This document shows positions 1 to 8,311 of a stretch of DNA of 64,000 bases, piece after piece (within the stretch, counting starts at the first letter, position 1; every line of letters begins with the position of its first letter). The notes beneath the pieces are model-generated. The model saw nothing but the letters and a program-made list of their open reading frames with translations. It had not been told where the DNA came from and ran no database searches. The stretch is from the NCBI RefSeq assembly GCF_029893965.1, contig NZ_JARXXP010000014.1, positions 62,001 to 126,000 of the forward strand, written 5' to 3'. Source of the DNA: Paenibacillus sp. PastM-3 (lineage in GTDB: Bacteria > Bacillota > Bacilli > Paenibacillales > Paenibacillaceae). A program made the translations under genes and the position numbers.

Positions 1-517
1 CCAGACCTTTCTTCACTTGTGCGGCTGCGTGTGCGAACACATCGGCATTGCAGGTGGAGCCTGCACCGTGCATGAAGCGCGGGTTGGTGAACATGTTGGC
101 TGTGTTCCACAGCAGTTTTTTGCCGGAAGCCTTCATGCCCTGTTCAAGGATGTCAACGATGGTGTCGATGTTGCTGTAGAACTCACGCAGGGATGCGCCT
201 TCCGGAGCGATATCTACGTCGTGGAAGCAGTAGTATTGCAGGTCCATCTTTTCCATGAATTCAAAAGCGGCTTCTGCACGTGCCTTAGCTTTGTCCAGTG
301 TGCTCAGCTTATCCCATGAACGGACTGCTGTTTCAGCGCCGAACGGATCGGAACCGCCTGCTGTTAATGTATGCCAGTATGCCATTGCAAATTTCAGGTG
401 CTCTTCCATCGTTTTGCCGGCTACGATTTCTTTCGGATTGTAGAATTTGAATGCGTAAGGGTTGGTGGAACGGCTGCCCTCATAAGAAATTTTGCCCACT
501 GTTTCGAAATAAGCCAT
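1..517 (-). CDS. xylA: Xylose isomerase XylA, N-terminal part (cut by window edge)
   Basis: Interconverts D-xylose and D-xylulose, the entry step of bacterial xylose use in the cytoplasm. Reading leftward from ATG 517 the protein starts MAYFETVGKISYEGS and shows family blocks such as AMAYWHTLTAGGSDPFG, FHDVDIAPEG (with the active-site His-Asp region) and NPRFMHGAG. Only about 172 of the usual ~440 residues are present; the rest lies beyond base 1. The ribosome site AGGAGGA (524-530) fixes the start. The gene is divergent from xylR, and the shared 290-bp spacer carries a cre-like site and a dyad, as expected for xylose-induced, glucose-repressed expression. Identity is close to certain from the sequence. 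Confidence 0.95.
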   Translation of the reverse strand, partial: MAYFETVGKISYEGSRSTNPYAFKFYNPKEIVAGKTMEEHLKFAMAYWHTLTAGGSDPFGAETAVRSWDKLSTLDKAKARAEAAFEFMEKMDLQYYCFHDVDIAPEGASLREFYSNIDTIVDILEQGMKASGKKLLWNTANMFTNPRFMHGAGSTCNADVFAHAAAQVKKGL

Positions 518-545
518 TAGTAATCCTCCTCTATTCTGCTTCGCC

Positions 546-559
546 CGCAAGCGTTTACA
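546..559 (-). promoter_or_regulatory. Candidate cre (CcpA) site upstream of xylA
   Basis: On the minus strand the site reads TGTAAACGCTTGCG, fitting the core TGWAANCGNTNWCA with one mismatch at the end. It lies about 30 bp before the xylA start, where CcpA binding would give carbon catabolite repression. The motif fit is visible; function is inferred. Confidence 0.55.
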
Positions 560-583
560 GCATCATCTTAACACATCTCTCTG

Positions 584-608
584 ACTTTGTATATTGGTTA
601 AACAAAGT
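584..608. promoter_or_regulatory. Candidate XylR operator dyad
   Basis: ACTTTGT (584-590) and ACAAAGT (602-608) form a perfect 7-bp inverted repeat with an 11-bp spacer. Known Bacillus XylR operators have the same TTTGT...ACAAA layout with a shorter centre. It lies between xylA and xylR, upstream of both. Confidence 0.5.
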
Positions 609-806
609 TTTAAAAACTTTTTTTCGCGGCGGAACCTGACCATAAAGTACCCGCCTACTGCAGCACGTATGCGTTCTACCGGCGGCAATCAGCTTCGGCC
701 TTTTTTCAGGACTGCTGCTGCAAAGCCTGTTGCTTTTTAAGAGACATCGCACTAGACTAAAGGTCATATGTTAATGAGAACGTTGTCAAAAAAGGAAGTG
801 TAATGC

Positions 807-1964
807 GTGAAGGTTACTGCCGACCAGGCACTGGTCAAAAAGATCAATAAGTCGCTTATTCTACATACAATCCGCATGCACGCCCCCGTCTCGCGGGCCA
901 GGGTGTCCGAGATGACCGGCCTTAATAAAGCCACCGTCTCCAATCTCGTTGCCGAGCTGTGTACCCAGGAGCTGGTTACCGAGGCCGGGCCCGGGGAGTC
1001 CAGCGGCGGACGCAAGCCGCTGATCCTGCATTTTAATGCTGCGGCCGGCAGCGTCATCGGCATCGAGCTGCGGGTGAAGCAGCTGACCGCCGTGCTGTGC
1101 GATCTGGATGGAGGCGTTCTGCAGGAAGTGGACTACCCGCTGGCTGCACATGATTTCCCTTATGTGCTCGAGCAGATGAAGCGCATTATCAGCGGACTAA
1201 TCGCCCAGGCTCCACCTTCCCCCTATGGCCTTGTAGGGATCGGCGTAGGTGTTCCGGGCATGGTGGATGACGGAATTGTGCTGTTCGCACCCAACCTTGG
1301 CTGGGAAATGGTCGATCTGCGGGGCATGCTGGAGAGCAGCTTCGAGGTGCCTGTTACCATTGACAATGAAGCGAATGCCGGTGCGCAGGGCGAGCTCAAT
1401 TTCGGTGCGGCGCGCGATGTGCGGCACCTTCTGTACATCAGTGCCGGATCAGGGATCGGCTCGGGGATTATTATCGGCGGAGAGCTGTACAAGGGCGCGC
1501 GCGGCTATGCCGGAGAGACCGGCCACATGACGATTGAGGCGCAGGGCAAGCCCTGCAGCTGCGGCAGCCGTGGGTGCTGGGAGCTGTATGCCTCGGAGAA
1601 AACATATGACAATCCGGACCTCTCCCTGCCTGCACGCACAACGGGTGAGCTTGTCCGTCACGCCATATCCGGGCAGCCGGATGTTCTGCAGCACTTCGCC
1701 TCGATCGGGGAATATCTGGGGATCGGCGTAACCAATCTGATCAACAGCTTCAATCCGGAGCTGATTGTTATCGGCGGAGCGTTATCGGAAGCTGAGCCCT
1801 GGCTGGGCGGGCCGCTCCGCCGGGTCGTAGCCGAGCGCACGCTCCCCTACCACAAGCAGCAGCTGGAGATTACCTTCTCCCGCCTGGGGAGCCGCGGAAC
1901 CGTAATCGGTGCCGGATTCTCGGCCGTCATGCATTTTCTTGGCAATATCCGGGTAACCCTATAA
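807..1964 (+). CDS. xylR: XylR, ROK-family xylose repressor
   Basis: Transcriptional repressor of the xylose genes, released by xylose. The 385-residue protein has an N-terminal winged helix (about 10-65, SRARVSEMTGLNKATVSNLV) followed by a ROK sugar-binding domain. The ROK zinc motif appears near residue 250 as GETGHM then CSCGSRGCWE. GTG at 807 is chosen because AAGGAAG lies 7 bp before it. An ATG at 803 is in another frame. It is divergent from xylA, the standard arrangement. No terminator is seen directly after the stop. NagC-type specificity is possible from the fold alone, but the neighbour makes XylR by far the best call. Confidence 0.9.
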   Translation: MKVTADQALVKKINKSLILHTIRMHAPVSRARVSEMTGLNKATVSNLVAELCTQELVTEAGPGESSGGRKPLILHFNAAAGSVIGIELRVKQLTAVLCDLDGGVLQEVDYPLAAHDFPYVLEQMKRIISGLIAQAPPSPYGLVGIGVGVPGMVDDGIVLFAPNLGWEMVDLRGMLESSFEVPVTIDNEANAGAQGELNFGAARDVRHLLYISAGSGIGSGIIIGGELYKGARGYAGETGHMTIEAQGKPCSCGSRGCWELYASEKTYDNPDLSLPARTTGELVRHAISGQPDVLQHFASIGEYLGIGVTNLINSFNPELIVIGGALSEAEPWLGGPLRRVVAERTLPYHKQQLEITFSRLGSRGTVIGAGFSAVMHFLGNIRVTL

Positions 1965-2094
1965 ATAAATTGACGTAAAATTGCCGCAATTAGGGCAGCT
2001 TGGGTGCAGCAAAAACAACAGGAATGTTTTATAATTAAATTCATATAAGTGTGATATATGTCACACTGGTTTTCCCTGAACGGAGAGTGAGTTT

Positions 2095-2301
2095 ATGACC
2101 TATGTTGATACATCTGACATTTCGGCGCAGATGTTCATCACTGTGCTGCTGCTTTTACTCATTATCGCTCCTTTGGTCAGCCTCGGTGTACTGCGCCTGT
2201 TTCAATCGAAGAAAAAGTCAGGCATCCTGCTGATTATTAGCGGTGCCGCTGTCTATGGCGTTTTTCAGGTTGTCATGTCTATCACCCATATGTTTGCTTA
2301 A
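2095..2301 (+). CDS. Small two-helix membrane protein, unknown function
   Basis: A 68-residue protein with two hydrophobic stretches (about 14-34, FITVLLLLLIIAPLVSLGVL, and 42-62, GILLIISGAAVYGVFQVV) separated by a short basic loop QSKKKS. The arrangement suggests a membrane hairpin. A GGAGAGTGA ribosome site precedes the ATG, and a good intrinsic terminator follows within 40 bp, so it looks like a real monocistronic gene. I do not recognise the family and no neighbour suggests a job. Confidence 0.6.
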   Translation: MTYVDTSDISAQMFITVLLLLLIIAPLVSLGVLRLFQSKKKSGILLIISGAAVYGVFQVVMSITHMFA

Positions 2302-2338
2302 CGTATATTACCGGATGGATGTTCATGCGGGTCCAAGA

Positions 2339-2383
2339 GAAAAGGCCATACTGTCCCGGAAGGGACGGCATGGCCTTTTAAAA
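2339..2383 (+). terminator. Intrinsic terminator after the small membrane protein
   Basis: AAAAGGCCAT pairs with ATGGCCTTTT, with an inner GTCCC/GGGAC stem and a GGAA loop. It lies directly after the gene ending at 2301. Confidence 0.75.
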
Positions 2384-2411
2384 TATTGAGTCCAAAGGAG
2401 ACACAGAAATA

Positions 2412-3089
2412 ATGACTATCGCAGCGGTTCTTTTTGATTTGGACGGAACATTGCTAGACCGGGACTCATCACTACTACTATTTGTCAGAGATCAATACCA
2501 TCGTTACCCGGAGCTTCAAACCATTGACGAAGAGATCTTTGTTCAACGTTTTATTGAACTTGATAATCATGGATACGTATGGAAGGATAAAGTATATCAA
2601 CAGCTTCTACATGAATTCCCCATTCAAAACATCGACTGGGCATTACTTTTAAATGACTACATAAAGAACTTTCATAAGCATTGTACAGGTTTTCCGAACC
2701 TTCTAAAAATGCTTACCGCATTAAAGAAACAAGACATAAAGTTAGCCTTGGTCTCAAACGGTTTTGGCCAATTTCAATATGATAATTTCAAGGCCTTACA
2801 CATTGAACATCTATTTGACGAGGTACTAATATCTGAATGGGAAGGACTGCGGAAGCCTGATAAAGCTATTTTCAATCGTGCACTCGCTAAACTTGGAGTA
2901 ACCGCCGAAAAAGCTCTATTTGTTGGAGATCATCCTGATAACGATATACGGGCAAGCCGTGACGCTGGAATGAAGGCAGTCTGGAAACGAAATGGGCCGG
3001 TTAATGCTATTCCTGATGCTGATGCTATAGTGGATGATTTAGAGGAACTGGTAAATATAATACTACACTACATAACCCAATCATCTTGA
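2412..3089 (+). CDS. HAD-superfamily hydrolase
   Basis: A 225-residue haloacid-dehalogenase-type phosphatase. Motif I is FDLDGTLLD (residues 8-16, nucleophile Asp), motif II is VSNG near 116, the motif III lysine is in RKPDKAIF near 150, and motif IV is FVGDHPDNDI near 172. A cap domain lies between motifs I and II. The substrate cannot be told; phosphoglycolate- or YjjG-like phosphatases are the nearest layouts. AAAGGAG lies about 12 bp upstream of the ATG. The gene is visibly more AT-rich than its neighbours, which suggests different ancestry. Confidence 0.8.
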   Translation: MTIAAVLFDLDGTLLDRDSSLLLFVRDQYHRYPELQTIDEEIFVQRFIELDNHGYVWKDKVYQQLLHEFPIQNIDWALLLNDYIKNFHKHCTGFPNLLKMLTALKKQDIKLALVSNGFGQFQYDNFKALHIEHLFDEVLISEWEGLRKPDKAIFNRALAKLGVTAEKALFVGDHPDNDIRASRDAGMKAVWKRNGPVNAIPDADAIVDDLEELVNIILHYITQSS

Positions 3090-3124
3090 TAATCTAATGG
3101 ATCCAGGTTTCCAGTTAAAAGAAC

Positions 3125-3565
3125 TCACATTCTGCTCTGCGCCAGCGCGTTTACGGACAATACGCAGGCAAAACGCTCCACTCCGGGGTATTTTTCACCC
3201 AGGCTGGTAACGGCAAAGCCCGCGCTTCTGTAGAATCCGGCAGCCTCATGATCTGTTTCGGCTTTAATTGTCTCTACTCCGGCCGCCCGGCCGATCTCCT
3301 CAATCATCCCGCGCCCGATTCCTTTGCCCTGCCATTCCGGCTTCACGGCAATATGCCTGATTTCTACCATATGCTCACTATGCCGCTGCAGCCCTATGAT
3401 TCCGCTCAGCTCACCATTTATAAAACAGCCGAACAGCTCCCTCGAATCACCGGTAAAATACCGGTTCATCTCCTGTTCCGCAGCCTCTTTCCCACCAGTC
3501 ATACACAGGGCAAGCAGCTCCATCACCGCGTCATGGTTCCAATAATCCCTTAAGCATATCAACAA
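3125..3565 (-). CDS. GNAT-family N-acetyltransferase
   Basis: Acyl-CoA-dependent N-acetyltransferase of 146 residues. The acetyl-CoA motif is RHIAVKPEWQGKGIGRGMI (about 70-88, Q-x-x-G-x-G). The C-terminal beta-bulge region is AAGFYRSAGFAV. The acceptor is unknown. No ATG suits the N-terminus; two adjacent TTG codons at 3565 and 3562 are the plausible starts, with only a G-rich tract upstream, so the start is uncertain. It is convergent with the HAD gene. Confidence 0.75.
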   Translation of the reverse strand: MLICLRDYWNHDAVMELLALCMTGGKEAAEQEMNRYFTGDSRELFGCFINGELSGIIGLQRHSEHMVEIRHIAVKPEWQGKGIGRGMIEEIGRAAGVETIKAETDHEAAGFYRSAGFAVTSLGEKYPGVERFACVLSVNALAQSRM

Positions 3566-3660
3566 GACACACAGCCCCCCATTGAAGTTGGAATAGCGAA
3601 AGCAAAGACCGCCCCCTTAAGGAAGCGGCCGGTACATATTCTATAATGAACAACGGTTGC

Positions 3661-3894
3661 TTATACAGTTGCCAGTGCTTTAGCGAATTGGGTTTTGTTC
3701 ATGCCTACGATTTTGAAATCGCCGATCACCGTTACAGGCACTGCTCTCATTCCCATATCCCATACCTGCTGGGCAAAATCATCGTTCTGCTCAATGTTGC
3801 GCTCCTCGTAGGGTACGCCTTTTTCACTCAGGAAGCTTTTGACCTGACGGCAGTGCGGACAATTGGTGGATGTGTACACAATTACATTTTCCAT
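3661..3894 (-). CDS. Glutaredoxin-like thiol protein (NrdH/YruB type)
   Basis: A 77-residue thioredoxin-fold protein with redox centre CPHC (residues 12-15, TSTNCPHCRQVKSFL) and the cis-proline segment RAVPVTVIGDF. Its length matches NrdH-type redoxins, which are reduced by thioredoxin reductase rather than glutathione. It begins 24 bp after the trxB stop on the same strand, so the two are very likely one operon and TrxB its electron donor. The exact target (ribonucleotide reductase or other disulfides) is not shown here. Confidence 0.85.
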   Translation of the reverse strand: MENVIVYTSTNCPHCRQVKSFLSEKGVPYEERNIEQNDDFAQQVWDMGMRAVPVTVIGDFKIVGMNKTQFAKALATV

Positions 3895-3918
3895 CGGATG
3901 TTCCCTCCTAAAAGAATT

Positions 3919-4860
3919 TTACAGAATAACAGCGCTGTGTTCCAGGCTTTCGATGTATTTCTCGGCGTCCATAGCTGCCATACATCCGCTGCCTGCTGCA
4001 GTAATTGCCTGTCTGTATCGGGTATCCTGTACGTCGCCGCAAGCGAAGACGCCCGGAATGTTCGTTTCGGAAGTGCCCGGATTGGTCACGATGTAGCCGT
4101 TAGCATCGGTAGTAATCTGTCCGCCGAGGAAAGAAGTGTTCGGATGGTGCCCGATGGCTACGAATACGCCGCTTGCTTCAATCAGTTCTTCTTGACCGGT
4201 TATATTGTTCAGCACCTTAAGTCCGGTTACGCCTTTATCGCCGGCTACTACTTCCAGCGGAGTGCGGTTGAGACCCCAGGTTACTTTGTTGTTGTCGCGT
4301 ACACGCTCCTGCATAATCTTGGAGCCGCGCAGCTCTTCACGGCGGTGTACCAGGGTAACCTTGGATGCAAAACGGGTCAGGAAGCCTGCTTCCTCAAGTG
4401 CGGAATCTCCGCCGCCGACAACGACAATCTCTTTACCGCGGAAAAAGAATCCGTCACAGGTAGCGCATGTGCTGACGCCACGGCCGATATTGTCCTGCTC
4501 ACCCGGAATGCCGAGGTACTTGGCTGTTGCACCGGTGGAGATGATCAGGGTATCTGTTACCAGCTCACCCATACCTTCCACATGCAGCTTGAACGGGCGG
4601 TCACCCAGCTCCACGCTGTTCACCCAGCCGGTAATAAACTTCGCACCGAAGCGCTCAGCCTGCTGACGCATATTATCCATAAGTTCCGGACCCATAATCC
4701 CTTCAGGGAATCCCGGGAAATTCTCAATTTCAGTTGTAGTAGTAAGCTGTCCACCCGGCTGCGGGCCTTCAATAACCAGCGGGTTCAGGTTGGCACGGGC
4801 CAGATAAATAGCAGCAGTCAGTCCGGCCGGTCCGGTACCAACAATAATGGATTTGTACAT
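3919..4860 (-). CDS. trxB: Thioredoxin-disulfide reductase TrxB
   Basis: NADPH-dependent flavoenzyme that reduces thioredoxin. The 313 residues show the FAD motif GTGPAGLTAAIYLARA near the N-terminus, the redox pair STCATCDGFFF (about 135-145), the NADPH motif VVGGGDSALEEA, and the C-terminal FAD motif GVFACGDVQD. The start at 4860 (MYKSIIVG) is chosen because AAGGAGG lies 8 bp upstream; an in-frame extension to 4905 lacks such a site. The next gene on the strand is a CPHC redoxin, giving a compact disulfide-reduction operon. Confidence 0.93.
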   Translation of the reverse strand: MYKSIIVGTGPAGLTAAIYLARANLNPLVIEGPQPGGQLTTTTEIENFPGFPEGIMGPELMDNMRQQAERFGAKFITGWVNSVELGDRPFKLHVEGMGELVTDTLIISTGATAKYLGIPGEQDNIGRGVSTCATCDGFFFRGKEIVVVGGGDSALEEAGFLTRFASKVTLVHRREELRGSKIMQERVRDNNKVTWGLNRTPLEVVAGDKGVTGLKVLNNITGQEELIEASGVFVAIGHHPNTSFLGGQITTDANGYIVTNPGTSETNIPGVFACGDVQDTRYRQAITAAGSGCMAAMDAEKYIESLEHSAVIL

Positions 4861-5129
4861 AATGATATCCTCCTTGAGATGGACGGCTGAGCGCCGGATC
4901 TGCAAATGCTTATTTAAAATAATTATAATGTAGTATTTATTATGATCATCTCAAGGGAATATGTCAATATGCCAGACTCGTGTGAATGGACCTTTTTTGT
5001 GAACAATTCAATTTTAAGCAATTTATTTTCTGGAAGCAGGATTGTTACCCTGATTATATAGATTGAACTAATGATTTTTATGTTCGGATTGGCCCATTCC
5101 CCGGAATATATCCGCTGTTCGCAGCCTCA

Positions 5130-7094
5130 TTATCTTAACAGCCTGAGCCCGTTCAGAATGACCAGGATGGTACTGCCTTCATGGCCCACTACGCCGAACG
5201 GGAGAGCAATCCCCTGCAAAAAGTTGCTCAGCATCAGCGTAACAATCACTGTCACCGCAAAAATCATATTCTGCTTCACAATCCGCTGCGTCCGGCGGGC
5301 CAGCTCAATGGTCGAAGCAATCTCTTCGATATTGTCATTCATCAATACAACATCGGCAATTTCCAGTGCAGCGCCGCTGCCTTTCATCCCCATACCGATG
5401 CCTACTGTAGCCGTTGCGAGTGCCGGAGCATCATTAACGCCGTCGCCGACCATCACGACCTGCCCGTATTGCCCGCGCAGCTCCTTGATCCGTGTAACCT
5501 TATCCTCCGGCAAAAGATCGGCAAATACCAGATCCACTCCCGTCTTGCCGGCCATTACACCTGCCGCAGCCTTCCGGTCTCCTGTCAGCATCGCTACCTT
5601 GACTCCCAGCCTATGCAATTTCTGCACAGCGGCTGCCGCCTGCGGACGCACCGTATCCTGCAGAGCGATCATCCCGGCGATCCGCTCCTCCTCCAGGATC
5701 AGGGAAACGGTTTTGCCTTCACTCTCCAGCTGCGCCCGGGCCGCTGTCCACTGTGCATGACCGGCAGCCTCCGCTGGTGCCTGCTCATCGAGGATGTCCG
5801 ATCTGCCGATTCTCCACAGCCTGCCGTCAATGCGTCCTTCAATTCCCCAGCCGGTTATGGACTTGTTCTCTTCGGTGCTGTACAGCTCCACCTGCTCCTC
5901 CTCGGCCAGCCGGACAACGGCTTCTGCCAGCGGATGACGGGACAGCTTTTCAATGGAAGCACTGACGGCCAGCAGCTCTTCACGGCTGTAGCCTTCTCCT
6001 GTAATCAGATCGGTGACCTGCGGCACACCCTCAGTCAGCGTCCCCGTCTTGTCAAAAGCGACCACCTTCACCTTTGCCATATTCTCCAGATGGACGCCGC
6101 CTTTGAACAAAATGCCTTTGCGTGCGCTTTTGGAGATGGCCGACAGCATGGCGGGCATGATCGATGAAACGAGGGCGCACGGAGATGCGACCACCAGGAA
6201 CACCATCGCTTTATAGAAGGTATTGCTCCAGCTCCAGTCCAGCACAAACGGCGGCAGGGTAATCAATGCTGCAGTAGCGATAACAACAACCCGGGCATAA
6301 ACAGACTCCAGACGTTTAATGAACCGCTGCGAATCCGGCACTTCCGTTTCCGCTTCCTCAACCATCCGGATGATCTTGGCAAAAAGTGTGTTCTCAGCAG
6401 AAGTGGTAACCTCAATATACAGCGGACCTTCTCCGTTGACAGTGCCTGCAAACACTTCGCTGCCTGCAGCCTTCTCAACCGGCAGCGATTCGCCGGTGAT
6501 GGAGGCCTGATTAACCGACGACTCCCCCCGGCATACCTTGCCGTCCGCCGGAATCAGCTCACCCGGACGGACCAGCAGCAGATCGCCTACCGCCAGCTGG
6601 TCAATCGGTACCTCACTCATCGCTCCCTGCTCAATGCGGATCGCCGTTGCCGGCTTCAACGCCATCAGTGCGGAGATATCCTTTTTGCTGCGTTCCATTG
6701 TATAGCTCTCCAGCGCTCCGCTCATGGCAAAAATAAAGATCAGCATCGCGCCCTCATTCCAGTAGCCAATCGATGCCGCCCCCAATGCAGCGGCGATCAT
6801 CAGCAGATTGACGTCGAGGTCACGCTCTTTGACCAGCGTCTCCACGCCTTCTTTGGCCTTGATCCAGCCGCCTACTGTATAGGAGATTACATAGAGCACT
6901 ATGGACAGCACCTCCGACCAGCCGCTGGCTGCCCAGGCAATGAGCATCAGCAGACCGCTGCCGAGTGCAGCCTGCATTTCCGGATTGCCCAGCATGGCGA
7001 CTGGATCAAATCGCCGCGGCTTAGGCGCCCGGGGCTGCTGCCCGGTGCCCTGGCGGGCTGTTGATTTAGGGAGTTGTTTGGATGTTGCTTGCAT
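5130..7094 (-). CDS. P1B-4 type heavy-metal-translocating ATPase (PfeT/CoaT-like)
   Basis: Membrane metal-efflux ATPase of 654 residues. It has an A-domain TGES loop (ITGESLPVEK), the membrane metal motif SPC (VVASPCALVSS) rather than CPC, the phosphorylation site DKTGTLTEG, and the hinge MVGDGVNDAPALA. There is no N-terminal HMA domain; the N-terminus is instead basic and low-complexity. SPC without HMA is typical of P1B-4 pumps, which in Bacillus (PfeT, formerly ZosA) export ferrous iron under PerR, or export cobalt elsewhere. Two Fur-family-like boxes upstream support an iron or peroxide link. AGGAAGG precedes ATG 7094. Cadmium or zinc transport cannot be excluded by sequence alone. Confidence 0.88.
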   Translation of the reverse strand: MQATSKQLPKSTARQGTGQQPRAPKPRRFDPVAMLGNPEMQAALGSGLLMLIAWAASGWSEVLSIVLYVISYTVGGWIKAKEGVETLVKERDLDVNLLMIAAALGAASIGYWNEGAMLIFIFAMSGALESYTMERSKKDISALMALKPATAIRIEQGAMSEVPIDQLAVGDLLLVRPGELIPADGKVCRGESSVNQASITGESLPVEKAAGSEVFAGTVNGEGPLYIEVTTSAENTLFAKIIRMVEEAETEVPDSQRFIKRLESVYARVVVIATAALITLPPFVLDWSWSNTFYKAMVFLVVASPCALVSSIMPAMLSAISKSARKGILFKGGVHLENMAKVKVVAFDKTGTLTEGVPQVTDLITGEGYSREELLAVSASIEKLSRHPLAEAVVRLAEEEQVELYSTEENKSITGWGIEGRIDGRLWRIGRSDILDEQAPAEAAGHAQWTAARAQLESEGKTVSLILEEERIAGMIALQDTVRPQAAAAVQKLHRLGVKVAMLTGDRKAAAGVMAGKTGVDLVFADLLPEDKVTRIKELRGQYGQVVMVGDGVNDAPALATATVGIGMGMKGSGAALEIADVVLMNDNIEEIASTIELARRTQRIVKQNMIFAVTVIVTLMLSNFLQGIALPFGVVGHEGSTILVILNGLRLLR

Positions 7095-7190
7095 AGTTAA
7101 TCACCTTCCTGAATGTATTGGGGGATGAACCCCGGGGTGTGGCCGGCAGTTGCCGGCTGCTAACTGGTTAAATGCCTGTTCAGCCTTACT

Positions 7191-7209
7191 GAGAATGAGA
7201 GCCATTATT
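7191..7209. promoter_or_regulatory. Second, weaker Fur/PerR-like box
   Basis: GAGAATGAGAGCCATTATT matches the 19-bp Fur-type consensus at 14 positions by eye. It lies between the metal ATPase start and the stronger box at 7265. Assignment to Fur, PerR or Zur is not possible from sequence. Confidence 0.4.
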
Positions 7210-7227
7210 ACAGCCCCTAAAATGACA

Positions 7228-7258
7228 CATGCTGCCCCGGCTCAGCCGGGACAGCATG
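7228..7258. repeat. GC-rich inverted repeat in the ATPase leader
   Basis: CATGCTG (7228-7234) and CAGCATG (7252-7258) flank an inner CCCGGCT/AGCCGGG stem, making a strong hairpin. It has no U-run on either strand, so it is not an ordinary terminator. It sits between the two Fur-like boxes. Confidence 0.6.
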
Positions 7259-7264
7259 ATAAAT

Positions 7265-7283
7265 GAGAATGATAATCATTGTT
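7265..7283. promoter_or_regulatory. Fur-family operator (Fur/PerR-like box)
   Basis: GAGAATGATAATCATTGTT agrees with the 19-bp Fur consensus at about 16 positions and contains the perfect 6-1-6 dyad AATGAT-A-ATCATT. It is placed 170 bp upstream of the P1B-4 ATPase, in its probable promoter region. Confidence 0.7.
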
Positions 7284-7516
7284 GTACTATTGCAAATATA
7301 TTTCCTCAGTGCAACTTATACCTATACTATACCACTTTATGCGCGAAAGTAAACCCCGCGATTAGCCTGAACGCCTGAATGAATGTGCCAGATTTACGGA
7401 TTTTAATAACCAGGGGCTCTATATAACCTTATACAAGCCCTCTCATAACCGGTTATTCCCCGGTTGCTTGGTGATTAGCTGGATGTAAGCAAAGAGCAGA
7501 GAAAGTAGAGGGAATT

Positions 7517-7660
7517 ATAGTGGGAGTTGTAGTGGAAGTTGTAGTGGAAGTTGTAGTGGGAGTTGTAGTGGGAGTTGTAGTGGGAGTTGTAGTGGGAGTT
7601 GTAGTGGGAGTTGTAGTGGGAGTTGTAGTGGGAGTTGTAGTGGGAGTTGTAGAGGGGAAT
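7517..7660 (+). repeat. 12-bp tandem repeat array (about 12 units)
   Basis: The unit GTAGTGGGAGTT recurs head to tail from 7517 to 7648. Unit 1 has one change, units 2 and 3 carry GGAAG instead of GGGAG, units 4 to 11 are identical, and a final divergent unit runs to 7660. The array is free of stops in some frames (the reverse strand would encode YNSH repeats), but no ribosome site or neighbour supports a gene. It looks like a young minisatellite. Confidence 0.9.
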
Positions 7661-7723
7661 TAATGACACTAAATTAATGACACTTTTTATTGAGAATTAA
7701 GTGGACGAGGGCTACCCTGCATC

Positions 7724-7913
7724 TAAGTGGATTTTCGCCAACTAATTTGAGTGTTTCTCGGCATTTCAGGTCATTAGGTGGAAAAACAACACTTATTTTT
7801 GACCGTAAGCTCCATTTGGAGTTTGAACCGTAGAATTAAGTGGCGTTTATCCACCTAATCGCATCTTCTTCGTATATAGCCCTGAAATAGATGGTGTTTT
7901 TCCACTTAGTTAG
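7724..7913. repeat. Dispersed four-unit repeat, module A
   Basis: Four ~26-bp units: U1 7724-7747 (+), U2 7773-7798 (+), U3 7834-7860 (-), U4 7887-7913 (-). In common orientation they follow TARGTGGAWWWWCRCCA then NYTWATT. Start-to-start spacing is 49, 61 and 53 bp. U1 can pair with U4 and U2 with U3, so the whole is a nested inverted repeat. Three further modules of the same design lie at 25634, 47721 and 62556. Confidence 0.85.
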
Positions 7914-8028
7914 ATTAGCGGGCCCTATGGATTGGTTGCCGAGTAATAAATACAACATAGTCGCATTCCGTCCACTCCTGTTCCGGCTTCCCGGCGGCTT
8001 CAGCTCATCTGCTGTACTCTTCGCAATT

Positions 8029-8064
8029 AAAAAGGCGGCATCCGCTTTTGAGCAGGATACCGCC
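8029..8064 (-). terminator. Leftward intrinsic terminator
   Basis: On the minus strand GGCGGTATCC pairs with GGATGCCGCC and is followed by TTTTT. It is about 400 bp beyond the stop of the PEP-barrel-like gene and is its only visible terminator, so that transcript would carry a long 3' tail including the 45-bp repeats. Confidence 0.75.
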
Positions 8065-8311
8065 TAGACAAGTGTATGAATTGTTGAAGTGCACTTATTC
8101 CCCGTTGCTGGGGCTAAACCGGATGAGATGAACAGCTGTACAAAGTTCAGCTGCAGAAAAAGATGAGGCCTTCCCTTCTGAAACTAGCGGCCGGCTAATT
8201 TATTAGGTGCGCCTGTTGAATAAAAGCAGCTGATTCTTATGTTGTGCCTCTATCTGAGTATAGTGCTCAGGGTAAAACACAGCGAAACTTTGGGCTGCCA
8301 TAAGAGCGGTT

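Noticed and set aside
3646..4890. A 414-codon rightward frame opposite trxB
   Set aside because: It is the antisense of trxB and the glutaredoxin gene, Cys/His-rich without any motif, and has no ribosome site. A shadow of real leftward genes.
7517..7660. CRISPR-like array
   Set aside because: Units are 12 bp, head to tail, with no spacers, and no cas genes are present.
7475..7669. Repeat protein with YNSH units encoded by the 12-bp array
   Set aside because: The 12-bp period keeps any frame open by arithmetic; there is no start context or neighbour that supports translation.
7724..7913. Repeat modules as a CRISPR array or an insertion sequence
   Set aside because: Unit orientation is + + - -, copies are diverged, there is no transposase and no target-site duplication that I can see, and inter-unit sequence is not conserved.
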